26,867 nucleotides of DNA from an uncultured Lachnospiraceae bacterium (lineage in GTDB: Bacteria > Bacillota > Clostridia > Lachnospirales > Lachnospiraceae): contig CAJUCC010000028.1 in the NCBI GenBank assembly GCA_910585205.1, forward strand, positions 1 to 26,867, read 5' to 3'. The notes beneath the pieces were generated by a model that did not search any database, had not been told where the DNA came from, and saw only the letters and a program-made list of their open reading frames with translations. The stretch's first letter is position 1; each line of letters starts with the position of its first letter. The position numbers and the translations under genes were made by a program. This document shows, piece after piece, positions 1 through 8,026 of this stretch.

Positions 1-16
1 ATGAAAAAAATATTTA

Positions 17-628
17 TTATTTATGAAGAGCCTGCGGAATGCGGGGAAAGCGGCGTGTAATCCGGGGTGCAAAGCGGTATCCGAGCGCGCCGCCGATCGT
101 ATTAAACATCAGGTCGTTGATGTCAAAAACCCGATAGGGAGCCGGATAGATGCCATACAGAGCGGTAAGCTGTGTCAGTTCAAAGAACAGGGACAACGCA
201 AAGGAAAGCATGACAGTCTGCCGGAGGCTGCGGTGAAAATAATAGCGCATATAGACGCCAAAAGGAAACAACAGTCCCAGATTGCCGCCGATCTGGAACC
301 AGGCGGAGTGAGAGATATTGACAGTGCCGGTGCCGGTTATAATCCAGTATAACTGTTCTTTGATGTCATACAGGAAGGCGAGCGGATGAAGCTGTATCCG
401 CACGGCAAGCGGATGTTCCTGTACATAGGCAAAAGTGGGCAGCGGCGTGATAATATAAAAATACATACAGATCAGATAAAAAATAAAGGTATACATTACG
501 GCCATGCGCCGAAGGACAATTTCCCCATAGCGGCGTCGCTGATAGAGCGTGTACGGAATGAGAAACAGAACGGTAATCAGCGGGGAAAGGGCATAGATCA
601 TATGTAAGGGAATCAGATATTCATGCAT
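17..628 (-). CDS. VanZ-like membrane protein
   Basis: A 203-residue hydrophobic protein with about five membrane segments: near residues 8-28, 42-62, 85-100, 110-130 and 135-155. Charged loops lie between them, and the C-terminus is basic and rich in Arg and Pro. The pattern of a Gly-Asn-Leu-Gly-Leu-hydrophobic-Pro-Phe-Gly segment followed later by a Phe-Glu-x-x-Gln helix and an Asp-x-x-Asp-hydrophobic-x-x-Asn-x-x-Gly motif (DINDLMFNTIGG) is characteristic of the VanZ family. Members include the teicoplanin-resistance protein VanZ, but most chromosomal copies have no proven function. The ATG is preceded by GGAAAGGAA at good distance. It is transcribed away from the nicotinamidase-like gene. 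The family assignment is firm; a role in glycopeptide tolerance is only a possibility. Confidence 0.85.
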   Translation of the reverse strand: MHEYLIPLHMIYALSPLITVLFLIPYTLYQRRRYGEIVLRRMAVMYTFIFYLICMYFYIITPLPTFAYVQEHPLAVRIQLHPLAFLYDIKEQLYWIITGTGTVNISHSAWFQIGGNLGLLFPFGVYMRYYFHRSLRQTVMLSFALSLFFELTQLTALYGIYPAPYRVFDINDLMFNTIGGALGYRFAPRITRRFPRIPQALHK

Positions 629-665
629 GGAGTGTTCCTTTCCGGTTTTAACGATACTTGATTAC

Positions 666-694
666 AGTGTATCGGATTTTCCGCGAATTGACAA
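666..694 (-). promoter_or_regulatory. Predicted sigma-A promoter of the VanZ-like gene
   Basis: On the minus strand TTGTCA (694-689) is followed after 17 bases by TACACT (671-666), about 40 bases before the VanZ start. The same six base pairs read TTGACA (688-693) on the plus strand, so they could also serve as a -35 for the divergent gene, although no good plus-strand -10 follows. Seen in sequence only; transcription is inferred. Confidence 0.45.
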
Positions 695-749
695 GAAAAG
701 ATATGTGTGTTACGGTAACAACGATAACGGTACGGGAGGAGCGAACGAG

Positions 750-1280
750 ATGAGAAAAATACTGGTTGTCATAGATATGCAGAATGATTTTGTTGACGGT
801 GCGCTGGGAACGGCGGAGGCACGGAACATTGTCGGCAATGTGGTGAAAAAGATCGGACAATATCGGACGGAAAATATTTATGCCACAAGGGATACGCATC
901 AGGAGGATTATCTGGAGACGGCGGAAGGCAGGCATCTGCCGGTGAAACATTGCATCGAGGGCACGCAGGGGTGGGAACTGCAGCCGGAAGTGGCCAGAGC
1001 GCTGGAAGGGGCCGTGATTATCAATAAGCCTGCATTTGGCAGCATTGTGCTGGCGGATCTTCTGCAGGAGGAAAACGACAGAGAACCGTTGGAAATCGAG
1101 TTGGTCGGTCTGTGTACGGATATTTGTGTGGTCAGCAATGCGTTATTGTTAAAGGCTGCCATGCCGGAAGCGGCGATTTCCGTGGATGCTTCCTGCTGCG
1201 CGGGCGTTACGCCGGAGAGCCATGCCGCGGCGCTGACGACAATGAAAATGTGTCAGATTGCGATTGGGCAGGAATCGTAG
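750..1280 (+). CDS. pncA: Nicotinamidase-like cysteine hydrolase (isochorismatase fold)
   Basis: A 176-residue protein of the isochorismatase/nicotinamidase superfamily, predicted to hydrolyse nicotinamide to nicotinate for NAD salvage in the cytoplasm. The catalytic triad is visible as Asp9 (VVIDMQNDF), Lys93 (INKPAFG) and Cys126 (GLCTDICVVSN). The nicotinamidase metal site is also present: Asp48 and His50 in ATRDTHQEDY, and His67 in LPVKHC, followed by GTQGWEL. This metal signature favours nicotinamidase over isochorismatase. The ATG at 750 is chosen because GGGAGGAG lies just upstream; the reading frame is open back to 627 but that stretch shows no family similarity. It converges with the YgjP gene, with three bases between stop codons. 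Fold confidence is high; exact substrate is moderate. Confidence 0.85.
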   Translation: MRKILVVIDMQNDFVDGALGTAEARNIVGNVVKKIGQYRTENIYATRDTHQEDYLETAEGRHLPVKHCIEGTQGWELQPEVARALEGAVIINKPAFGSIVLADLLQEENDREPLEIELVGLCTDICVVSNALLLKAAMPEAAISVDASCCAGVTPESHAAALTTMKMCQIAIGQES

Positions 1281-1283
1281 AAA

Positions 1284-1898
1284 CTACAGGACAAGTGTCC
1301 TGCCGTTTTCTTTCAGCCATTTCCGGCATTCTCTGTAATCGGGAAGAACCGTTTCAACGGCGTTCCAGAACGCTTTGGAATGGTTCATTTCTTTTCTGTG
1401 GCACAATTCGTGTACGACCACGTAGTCAAGAATACGGGGCGGCGCCAGCATAAGCCGCCAGTTAAAATTCAGGTTTCCCTTTGCGGAGCAGCTTCCCCAG
1501 CGGGTTTTCTGGTCACGGATGGCGATGGCGCCGTGGGTGACACCGATGATCTTTTCATAATAGGCGACTCTTGCGGCGAAATATTCCCGCGCGGCTTGCC
1601 GGTAACGCCCCTCCAGCGCTTTTCGCTGTACATCCGTCAGTTCCGATTGCGGCGCCGACGCCTGTGCGTTCCGCATCTGTGTGTATTTTCGGAGAATCCA
1701 CCGCTCTTTTTCACACATCATTTGTCTTGCATCGGCATAGGAAACCGAGAGCGGAACTTTCAGCAGCAGAGTCAAATCATCCTGCAGGGATAAGACAGCG
1801 GTTTTGCGCCTGCTTTTTTCAATCCGATACGGGATAGAAAGGGACGAAGATGCGGCGGGGATAAAATATCCGGTTTTCGATTGGCTGGATGCCGGCAT
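1284..1898 (-). CDS. YgjP-like zinc metallopeptidase (M48 superfamily, DUF45)
   Basis: A 204-residue protein with the zincin motif HELCH (VVVHELCHRKEMNHS), a downstream His in the same helix region, and then FWNAVETVLPDYRECRKWL. This is the hallmark of the YgjP/WLM-related DUF45 family. The motif just before it (IRDQKTRWGSCSAKGNLNFNWRL) is also typical. The length is slightly short of the usual 220-240 residues but both ends look intact. The ATG is preceded by GGAGGTAAC. The family's cellular substrate is unknown; some members are linked to restriction or DNA-repair contexts, but nothing nearby indicates such a role here. It has its own promoter and is transcribed divergently from the chromate transporter operon. 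Confidence 0.88.
   Translation of the reverse strand: MPASSQSKTGYFIPAASSSLSIPYRIEKSRRKTAVLSLQDDLTLLLKVPLSVSYADARQMMCEKERWILRKYTQMRNAQASAPQSELTDVQRKALEGRYRQAAREYFAARVAYYEKIIGVTHGAIAIRDQKTRWGSCSAKGNLNFNWRLMLAPPRILDYVVVHELCHRKEMNHSKAFWNAVETVLPDYRECRKWLKENGRTLVL
1287..1302 (+). terminator. Hairpin, possible terminator between convergent genes
   Basis: CAGGACA, two bases, then TGTCCTG form a 7-bp stem just after the stop of the nicotinamidase-like gene, followed by CCGTTTTC. It lies inside the last codons of the convergent YgjP-like gene. The U tract is short and offset, so termination is plausible but not certain. Confidence 0.4.
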
Positions 1899-1948
1899 GG
1901 CTGTTACCTCCGATCTCTGGAATGCGGCACAGGAGCTGCCTGTCTTGT

Positions 1949-1977
1949 ATTATACAATATTCCGCCCGGAATGGTAA
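1949..1977 (-). promoter_or_regulatory. Sigma-A promoter of the YgjP-like gene with palindromic spacer
   Basis: On the minus strand TTACCA (1977-1972) is separated by exactly 17 bases from a perfect TATAAT (1954-1949). The spacer contains the inverted repeat ATTCCG-CC-CGGAAT (1959-1972), and the -10 lies inside the 13-base palindrome TTGTAT-T-ATACAA (1945-1957). The promoter is strong by consensus; the palindromes could be an operator. Confidence 0.7.
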
Positions 1978-2123
1978 CGAACGGAAAAAAGAAATTTTGA
2001 TTTTCGGCGGTCAGGAGAGTGATATTATTTTCCTGCAAAGGGTGGAAGAATCCGCCAAAATAGTTTATGATGGTAAAAGTTATATGGCAATACTGAAAAG
2101 GAAGGGAAAAGAGGAGTTGGAGC

Positions 2124-2666
2124 ATGAATGAATTCTGGCAGCTTTATGTTGTGTTTCTGCGAATTGGCGGATTGACTTTCGGCGGGGGACTGGCGATGCT
2201 TCCCATGCTGAAATATGAACTGGTGGAAAAAAAGAACTGGATTACGGAGGAAGATCTGCTGGACTGTTACGCGATCGGGCAGTGTACGCCGGGGATTATT
2301 GCGGTGAATACTTCCACTTATGTCGGATATAAGAGAAAGGGTGTTATGGGCGGGATTGTGTCCACAATGGGGATGATTACGCCGTCGGTTGTGATTATCA
2401 CACTGGTTGCCATCTGCCTGCAGGCGTTTATTGAGAATGTATGGGTACAGCATGCCCTGATGGGTGTGCGCGCGGTTGTCTGTGCGCTGATGCTGAACAC
2501 CGTCGTTACGCTGGCGAAAAAGAGCCTGAAAAACGCGTTTTGCTTTGTGGTCTGCGCCGTGGCATTTCTGCTGGCGATGTTTGTGGACATTCCCACGGTC
2601 TGCATCGTGATCCTGGCGGCCGTTGTCGGAATTTTTGTCTATACGGTGGGAGGGAAAAAGGTATGA
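2124..2666 (+). CDS. Chromate transporter, half-size CHR protein 1
   Basis: A 180-residue membrane protein made of one CHR domain. It opens with the family signature FLRIGGLTFGGGLAMLPMLKYELVEKK, then WITEEDLLDCYAIGQCTPGIIAVNTSTYVGYK. Three to five hydrophobic segments follow, including two near the C-terminus separated by a short loop. The family exports or exchanges chromate and sulfate-like anions. Half-size members act as pairs encoded side by side, which is the case here. The start has a GAGGAG site, and the stop overlaps the start of the partner gene in an ATGA, a sign of coupled translation. The family assignment is firm, but the physiological substrate in an anaerobe is uncertain. Confidence 0.92.
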   Translation: MNEFWQLYVVFLRIGGLTFGGGLAMLPMLKYELVEKKNWITEEDLLDCYAIGQCTPGIIAVNTSTYVGYKRKGVMGGIVSTMGMITPSVVIITLVAICLQAFIENVWVQHALMGVRAVVCALMLNTVVTLAKKSLKNAFCFVVCAVAFLLAMFVDIPTVCIVILAAVVGIFVYTVGGKKV

Positions 2667-3226
2667 ATTACAGTCTGATGGGACAGATGTTCTGGGAGTT
2701 TATGAAGATCGGCCTGTTTGCCGTCGGCGGCGGTCCGGCCACACTGCCGTATCTGATGGATTTGACGAAAAAGTTTGACTGGTATACGATGGAAGATCTG
2801 ACCAATATGATTGCGATCAGTGAATCCACACCGGGGCCTCTGGGGCTGAATATGGCCACATATGCGGGTTTTCATACGCTTGGCACATTCGGCGGCGTGG
2901 TATCGACGCTCGGTCTGGTGATCCCAAGTATCATTATCATTATTCTGGTGGCCAAATTTCTGGAAAACTTTAACGAAAATAAATTCGTGCAGGGCGCTTT
3001 TGCGGGTATCCGCCCGGCGGTAACGGCATTGATTGCCTCTGCGGTGTACAGTGTATGCAGGGTTTCGCTTTTTACACAGACAGAAAGCGGATATGTGCCT
3101 GCCGTTAAGACGATCGTCCTCTGCGTGATTGTATTCGGTCTGCTGCAGGTGAAAAAGCTCCAGAAATATCACCCGGCGTTCTGGCTGTTGTTCGCCGTTG
3201 TCATCGGGATTGTATTTCGCTTTTAG
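2663..3226 (+). CDS. Chromate transporter, half-size CHR protein 2
   Basis: A 187-residue partner of the preceding gene and a diverged copy of the same CHR domain: FMKIGLFAVGGGPATLPYLMDLTKKFDWYTMEDLTNMIAISESTPGPLGLNMATYAGF parallels the first protein segment by segment. The start at 2663 is chosen because the ATG overlaps the upstream TGA and matches the N-terminus of the family; the frame is open further upstream but that stretch lies within the first gene. About five hydrophobic segments are seen. The C-terminus ends in a hydrophobic helix (FWLLFAVVIGIVF). The two proteins are expected to form one antiparallel transporter. Confidence 0.92.
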   Translation: MNYSLMGQMFWEFMKIGLFAVGGGPATLPYLMDLTKKFDWYTMEDLTNMIAISESTPGPLGLNMATYAGFHTLGTFGGVVSTLGLVIPSIIIIILVAKFLENFNENKFVQGAFAGIRPAVTALIASAVYSVCRVSLFTQTESGYVPAVKTIVLCVIVFGLLQVKKLQKYHPAFWLLFAVVIGIVFRF

Positions 3227-3246
3227 AAAGATGAGGGACGGGAAAA

Positions 3247-3906
3247 ATGGACGACGGCGTACGGACGGAAAAAAAGAATAAATGTATCCTGATCTGCGCA
3301 GGGGATCTGGAGATTGCGGAAATACCGGAGAAACGGGAAGGGGATCTGGTGATCGCGGTGGACGGCGGCTATCTGTACTGTCAGGTGCTCGGAATCGAGC
3401 CGGATGTCGTGATCGGCGATTTCGATTCTCTGGGAGAGGACAACCGGGCGCAGATCGGGCCGGGACAGCGTATGATTTCCCTGAATCCTGTCAAAGATGA
3501 TACCGATACACTTGCGGCGCTCCGGCTGGGGCTTGCGGAGGGATACCGGGAGTTTCATCTCTACGGCGCGCTTGGCGGGCGGCTGGAGCATACGCTGGCC
3601 AATCTGCAATGCCTTTTGTTTCTGAAAAAGGAAGGCGCCTCCGCCTATATCTGGGACAGCTGTTCGATGATTACGTTGATCGAAAACGAATCGCTTACGT
3701 TTCGGGAGGACATGGAGGGAATGCTCTCCGTCTTTGCCGTAGGTGGGACTGCGGAAGGGGTAGGAGAAAAAGGACTGCGGTACAGATTGGATCAGGCGGT
3801 TTTGACCGAAGCGTTTCCCGTGGGGATCAGCAATGAATTTATCGGGGAACAGGCGGAAGTATCGGTAAAAAAAGGCGCCCTTCTCGTTATCGTGCGGTGG
3901 GCGTGA
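3247..3906 (+). CDS. thiN: Thiamine pyrophosphokinase
   Basis: A 219-residue cytoplasmic enzyme that transfers a pyrophosphate group from ATP to thiamine, giving the cofactor thiamine diphosphate. The N-terminal catalytic domain shows VIAVDGG (residues about 35-41), GIEPDVVIGDFDSLG (GDFDS at 57-61) and PVKDDTDTLAAL, whose Asp residues bind Mg-ATP, followed by LYGALGGRLEHTLANL. The C-terminal thiamine-binding beta domain is marked by GLRYRLDQ, GISNEF and a final KKGALLVIVRW. The length is normal for the family. The gene follows the chromate transporters by 20 bases and is probably in their operon. No TPP riboswitch is visible upstream. Confidence 0.93.
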   Translation: MDDGVRTEKKNKCILICAGDLEIAEIPEKREGDLVIAVDGGYLYCQVLGIEPDVVIGDFDSLGEDNRAQIGPGQRMISLNPVKDDTDTLAALRLGLAEGYREFHLYGALGGRLEHTLANLQCLLFLKKEGASAYIWDSCSMITLIENESLTFREDMEGMLSVFAVGGTAEGVGEKGLRYRLDQAVLTEAFPVGISNEFIGEQAEVSVKKGALLVIVRWA

Positions 3907-3926
3907 AGATGGGAAATGGAGAAACT

Positions 3927-4877
3927 ATGAAAAAGAAAATCAGACCGTACAAAAGAACGCTGCCGCTTTTACTGGGCTGTCTGCTGGCATTTGTGCTTTT
4001 CGGCTGCGGCGGGGAAGACAGCGGCGGGACGGAGGAAGATTCTCTGCTGCAGGATGTGATGGAAGGCGAAGAAAGCGGAGCCGGGGGATCACAGGCCGGA
4101 GAGAGCGGCGGTGCAGGTGTGGCGGCAGACGAACAGGCAGACAGTGAAACGGCGGACGGGATACGGGTGCAGGTGAGCCGGGTCTCGGAGCAGCAGACGA
4201 AAAATACCGACAACATGCTGCTTTTGCGGAACCGGTCACAGAGCGTTTCGGTTGTCATACCGGACAATCAGGAGGCGGAAGAAGCCGTCAACGGCTTTTT
4301 TGCCGACCGCCGGCTCTCGTACGGCGATACGGTTGCACAGTATCGGGAAGCGGCGCTTGCGACGATGGCAGCCAGCCGGCCGGAGCAAGAGGCGGAAGAC
4401 GGGAACGGGGAATGGACAGGCTTCGAACTGGGATTGACCTATCGCGTGGCGCGGGCGGATGAGCAGATGATCTGCATTGTGGAAGACAGCTATGAATATA
4501 CCGGAGGGGCGCACGGGAATTTTGTGCGGGTGGCCTATAATTTCGACAGCCGGACGGGAGAACGGCTGACACTTGCGGATGCGGCGTCCGATCTGGACGA
4601 AATCCGTTCGGAGAGTGTCCGGTATATGGGAGAACAGATTCAGAAACCGGAATGGGAAATTTCCGTAAATGATGATTACGCCAATCATCTGGAAGACGTT
4701 TTGACGGACGCCACATGGTATACCGATGCAGACGGCTTTCATATTATCTGCAATGCGTCGGTCATTGCGGGCCGGGCTGCGGGGACATTTGAATTTCTGC
4801 TGCCGTATGACGAGGTGGATGTGATAGCGGAGCAGTATATTCCCGCGCCGCCGGCTAAGGATGATCGATCTGAATGA
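3927..4877 (+). CDS. RsiV-like DUF3298 lipoprotein
   Basis: A predicted surface lipoprotein of 316 residues. A basic N-terminus (MKKKIRPYKR) and hydrophobic stretch end in a lipobox LFGC, with Cys near residue 27, followed by a Gly/Glu/Ser-rich acidic linker up to about residue 80. The remaining part matches the DUF4163/DUF3298 arrangement found in RsiV and related proteins, with the conserved DSYEYTGGAHGNF followed by a FDSRTGERLTLADA segment, and ends in a beta-rich region (FEFLLPYDEVDVIAEQY). Unlike RsiV there is no N-terminal cytoplasmic anti-sigma domain and no sigma factor gene nearby, so anti-sigma activity is not supported. The start at 3927 gives a proper signal peptide; an in-frame ATG exists at 3909. 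The 3' end overlaps the convergent transporter gene by 23 bases. Confidence 0.82.
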   Translation: MKKKIRPYKRTLPLLLGCLLAFVLFGCGGEDSGGTEEDSLLQDVMEGEESGAGGSQAGESGGAGVAADEQADSETADGIRVQVSRVSEQQTKNTDNMLLLRNRSQSVSVVIPDNQEAEEAVNGFFADRRLSYGDTVAQYREAALATMAASRPEQEAEDGNGEWTGFELGLTYRVARADEQMICIVEDSYEYTGGAHGNFVRVAYNFDSRTGERLTLADAASDLDEIRSESVRYMGEQIQKPEWEISVNDDYANHLEDVLTDATWYTDADGFHIICNASVIAGRAAGTFEFLLPYDEVDVIAEQYIPAPPAKDDRSE

Positions 4878-6015
4878 CGGCGCAGTAAGCGGGATCGATT
4901 TCCCGCAGCCGCGTTTCAATCCCCTCTTTCAACTGTTCGACAGTATAATCGGTATGATAGGGCACGACGACATCAAAGATCAGATTGGTGTGTGTCGTGC
5001 CTTTTACCATGCGGAAATCGTGGAGTGTCAATGCGGCGTCGATCTGTGACAGCACATCGGCAGCCATCGTTTTACAGGCCATTGTTTCCGCATCATCGTT
5101 CATCACCGGATCCATATGTATCACGGCGGAACAGCGCAGTTCCCGCTGCAGCCGTTTTTCGATATTGTCAATCGTATCATGGAGCGCGAGAATATTGCCC
5201 TTTGCGGGCACCTCTGCGTGGAGAGAGATCATGCGCCGGCCCGGCCCGTAGTCGTGGACGATCAGATCGTGGATCCCAAGCACCTCGTCGTATTCGGTGA
5301 CGATACGGGTGATGCGCCGGATAAATTCGGGATCGGGAGCCTGCCCGAGCAGGGGGCTGATGGTGTCCTTTGCGGCGTCGTAGCCGCCGTGGAGGATCAG
5401 AATGCCGACGAGGATACCGCACCAGCCGTCGATCTGGCAGCCGGAAAGCTGCGAGATAACCGCGGCAGCCAGAACGGTGCCGGTGGCCAGGCAGTCGCTG
5501 AAACTGTCCGTTGCGGTGGCGCGCAGGGCGGCGGAAGCGATTTTTTCGCTCAGGGATTTATTGTAACAATACATATAGAGCTTTACGAGAATAGAAAATA
5601 CCAGCGTTATCAGAATTATGGGCGTAAAGGCAACCGGTTCCGGGTGGATGATCTTGGAGACGGAGGAGCGGATCAGTTCCACTGCCATGACAAGGATAAT
5701 GATGGAGACAATCAGGCCGGAAATATATTCGCTTCTGCCGTGGCCGAAGGGATGATCGGGATCGGCCTCCTGTGCCGCGATCTGAAATCCGATCATGGTA
5801 ATAATGGAGGAACCGGCATCCGAGAGATTGTTAAAGGCATCCGCAATGACGGAGATGGAACCGCTGAACAGCCCTGCCGCAAATTTGGATGCAAACAAAA
5901 GAATATTGAGGAAAATGCCGAAACCGCCGCTGACCACACCGTATTTCCGGCGGACGGCAGGGGAATCCGTATTCTCTCTGTCAGGAATCAGGAAATGAAC
6001 CAACAATGTTATCAT
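4855..6015 (-). CDS. Cation diffusion facilitator transporter
   Basis: A 386-residue member of the CDF family, which exports Zn, Mn, Fe or similar divalent cations using the proton gradient. Six hydrophobic segments fill roughly residues 25-215. Metal-site signatures are IADAFNNLSDAGSS in the second membrane helix and ATATDSFSDCLAT in the fifth. Between them lies DPDHPFGHGRSEYISG, the typical cytosolic loop. The C-terminal cytoplasmic domain (about 215-386) carries the ferredoxin-like fold expected, with several His residues, and appears to extend beyond the usual single domain. The Asp-x3-Asp site in helix five, rather than His-x3-Asp, is commonly linked to Mn or Fe rather than Zn preference; this is inference. 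GAGAGG precedes the start. Confidence 0.9.
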   Translation of the reverse strand: MITLLVHFLIPDRENTDSPAVRRKYGVVSGGFGIFLNILLFASKFAAGLFSGSISVIADAFNNLSDAGSSIITMIGFQIAAQEADPDHPFGHGRSEYISGLIVSIIILVMAVELIRSSVSKIIHPEPVAFTPIILITLVFSILVKLYMYCYNKSLSEKIASAALRATATDSFSDCLATGTVLAAAVISQLSGCQIDGWCGILVGILILHGGYDAAKDTISPLLGQAPDPEFIRRITRIVTEYDEVLGIHDLIVHDYGPGRRMISLHAEVPAKGNILALHDTIDNIEKRLQRELRCSAVIHMDPVMNDDAETMACKTMAADVLSQIDAALTLHDFRMVKGTTHTNLIFDVVVPYHTDYTVEQLKEGIETRLREIDPAYCAVIQIDHP

Positions 6016-6106
6016 CGTGCTGCCTCTCTGTTATAAGCGGGATGGAACGGTAACAGATGAACTGTAACATTTTTTGAAATAGGGCGCAAGGGATTTTTCA
6101 AAAATG

Positions 6107-6135
6107 TTGCGCCGGCGCGCCGGACGGTGTATAAT
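6107..6135 (+). promoter_or_regulatory. Sigma-A promoter of gpmI
   Basis: TTGCGC (6107-6112), a 17-base spacer and a perfect TATAAT (6130-6135) lie 70 bases before the gpmI start. The spacer region is very GC-rich and contains the palindrome GCGCCGGCGC. Promoter call from consensus only. Confidence 0.7.
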
Positions 6136-6204
6136 AATTGCGGTTACAGGATGAAACGGGCGCTCTGGCCCGAATGACATAAATATGATAAAGGAGAAGA
6201 GAGT

Positions 6205-7749
6205 ATGAGTAAAAAACCGGTTGTGCTTATGATTCTGGACGGCTATGGCTTAAACAGCAGGACAGACGGCAATGCCGTGGCGCAGGCAGAGACGCCTGTG
6301 ATGGACAGGCTGATGCGGGAATGTCCTTTTGTAAGGGGAAATGCCAGCGGGATGGCGGTAGGGCTTCCCGACGGACAGATGGGTAATTCCGAAGTGGGAC
6401 ATCTGAATATGGGTGCGGGGCGTATCGTATATCAGGAGCTGACGCGGATTACGAAGGAGATTCAGGACGGTACGTTTTTTGAGAATCCTGCCCTGATGGA
6501 TGCGATCAATAACTGCAAAAAGAATGACAGTGCGCTGCATATGTTCGGCCTTTTGTCCGACGGCGGCGTACACAGCCATAATACACACCTTTACGGCCTG
6601 CTGGAGCTGGCAAAGCGCAACGGTCTGGAGAAGGTATATGTGCATTGCTTCCTCGACGGACGGGATACACCGCCTGCCAGCGGCAAAGGTTATGCGCAGG
6701 AGCTGGAAGCCGAAATGAAAAAGATCGGCACAGGGCAGATTGCGTCCGTTATGGGCCGTTACTATGCAATGGACAGGGACAATAACTATGACAGGGTAAA
6801 ACTTGCCTATGACGCGCTGACAAAGGGCGAAGGACTGAAAGCCGGGAGCGGTCCGGCCGGCATCCAGGCTTCGTATGACAGAGACGAGACGGATGAATTT
6901 GTAAAACCCACGGTTGTGGAAAAAGACGGAAAGCCGGTGGCGGTAATTTCCGAACACGATTCCGTGATCTTTTTCAACTTCCGTCCCGACCGCGCAAGAG
7001 AGATCACCCATGCGTTCTGCGACGATGATTTCTCGGGTTTTGACCGCGGAAGCAGGCTGGATCTGACTTATGTATGCTTTTCCGACTATGATCCGACGAT
7101 TCCGAATAAGGAAGTGGCATTCCACAAGATTGCCGTTACCAATACATTCGGCGAGTGGCTGGCGGCAAACGGTATGAAACAGGCGAGAATCGCGGAAACG
7201 GAGAAATACGCGCATGTCACGTTCTTTTTCAACGGCGGCGTGGAAGAACCGAATGAGGGAGAGGAGCGCGTGCTTGTCAATTCTCCCAAGGAAGTCGCGA
7301 CATACGATCTGAAGCCGGAGATGAGCGCATTTGAAGTGTGTGACAAACTGACGGAAGCGATCGGCTCCGGAAAATATGATGTGATTATTATCAATTTTGC
7401 CAATCCCGATATGGTGGGACACACCGGCGTGGAGCCTGCGGCGATCAAGGCCGTGGAGGCCGTGGACACCTGTGTGGGCAGAGCCGTGGAGGCAGTGGAG
7501 AAGGCGGACGGCGTACTCTTTATCTGCGCGGACCATGGTAATGCGGAGCAGCTTGTAGACTATGAGACCGGCGCACCGTTTACGGCGCATACGACAAATC
7601 AGGTACCGTTTATTCTCGTCAATTATGATTCGGATTACACATTGCGGGAGGGCGGATGCTTGGCGGACATCATTCCCACGCTGATTGCGATTATGGGGAA
7701 AGAGCAGCCCGCGGAAATGACAGGAAAGTCATTGCTGATCAGAAAATAG
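6205..7749 (+). CDS. gpmI: 2,3-bisphosphoglycerate-independent phosphoglycerate mutase
   Basis: A 514-residue cytoplasmic glycolytic enzyme that interconverts 3- and 2-phosphoglycerate without a bisphosphoglycerate cofactor, using two Mn ions. The phosphatase domain metal ligands appear at MILDGYG (Asp12), in NFANPDMVGHTG and in CADHGNAEQ. The catalytic serine is Ser62 in MGNSEVGHLN. The phosphotransferase domain shows LDGRDTPPASG, GRYYAMDRDNNYDR and FFNFRPDRARE. The length and all family motifs are complete. AAGGAG lies at good spacing before the ATG. It has its own promoter and is followed by terminator-like hairpins. Its product feeds enolase, encoded 4 kb downstream on the same strand. 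Confidence 0.98.
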   Translation: MSKKPVVLMILDGYGLNSRTDGNAVAQAETPVMDRLMRECPFVRGNASGMAVGLPDGQMGNSEVGHLNMGAGRIVYQELTRITKEIQDGTFFENPALMDAINNCKKNDSALHMFGLLSDGGVHSHNTHLYGLLELAKRNGLEKVYVHCFLDGRDTPPASGKGYAQELEAEMKKIGTGQIASVMGRYYAMDRDNNYDRVKLAYDALTKGEGLKAGSGPAGIQASYDRDETDEFVKPTVVEKDGKPVAVISEHDSVIFFNFRPDRAREITHAFCDDDFSGFDRGSRLDLTYVCFSDYDPTIPNKEVAFHKIAVTNTFGEWLAANGMKQARIAETEKYAHVTFFFNGGVEEPNEGEERVLVNSPKEVATYDLKPEMSAFEVCDKLTEAIGSGKYDVIIINFANPDMVGHTGVEPAAIKAVEAVDTCVGRAVEAVEKADGVLFICADHGNAEQLVDYETGAPFTAHTTNQVPFILVNYDSDYTLREGGCLADIIPTLIAIMGKEQPAEMTGKSLLIRK

Positions 7750-7795
7750 AGACAGAGGCGGCGCCGGAGCGGACAGAAAGCACCGGTGCCGTTTG

Positions 7796-7836
7796 AAACC
7801 GGGCCGACGGATTTTATTGATCGGGCCGGTTTTGTT
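7796..7836 (+). terminator. Possible gpmI terminator
   Basis: AAACCGGGCCG (7796-7806) pairs with CGGGCCGGTTT (7822-7832) with one G-G mismatch, followed by TGTT. The stem is GC-rich, but the U tract is mostly within the stem's right arm. Confidence 0.5.
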
Positions 7837-7984
7837 ATCGCTTCGCGTTGGCATTTACCATGTGGCAGCCGCGTATGAGAATGCTTCTCAGATCGAAAAT
7901 CCGATTGAAAATGCATACGGACAGGCGCTGGGATTTGCTAATTCCCTGAAAAATATTTCGGCGCTGCCGCCGGAACAACAGCGG

Positions 7985-8026
7985 ATTCCGCAGAGTCTGA
8001 TGATTCGGACTCTGCGGAATTTTTTG
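7985..8026 (+). terminator. Strong Rho-independent terminator
   Basis: A perfect 13-bp stem, ATTCCGCAGAGTC (7985-7997) with GACTCTGCGGAAT (8008-8020), has a 10-base loop and is followed by TTTTTG. It insulates the GntR operon from gpmI read-through. The operon's -35 box begins one base after this T tract. Confidence 0.92.

Noticed and set aside
3200..3246. TPP riboswitch before thiN
   Set aside because: The gene is only 20 bases after the chromate transporter stop, and no thi-box sequence is present.
5116..6036. A 306-codon plus-strand frame opposite the cation transporter
   Set aside because: Glycine- and Asp-rich shadow of the transporter's membrane codons; no ribosome binding site.
6250..7590. 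A 446-codon open frame antisense to gpmI
   Set aside because: It lies wholly opposite a gene with every family motif, has no ribosome binding site and encodes a Cys/His/Arg-rich protein of no known type; it is a shadow of GC-rich codon use.
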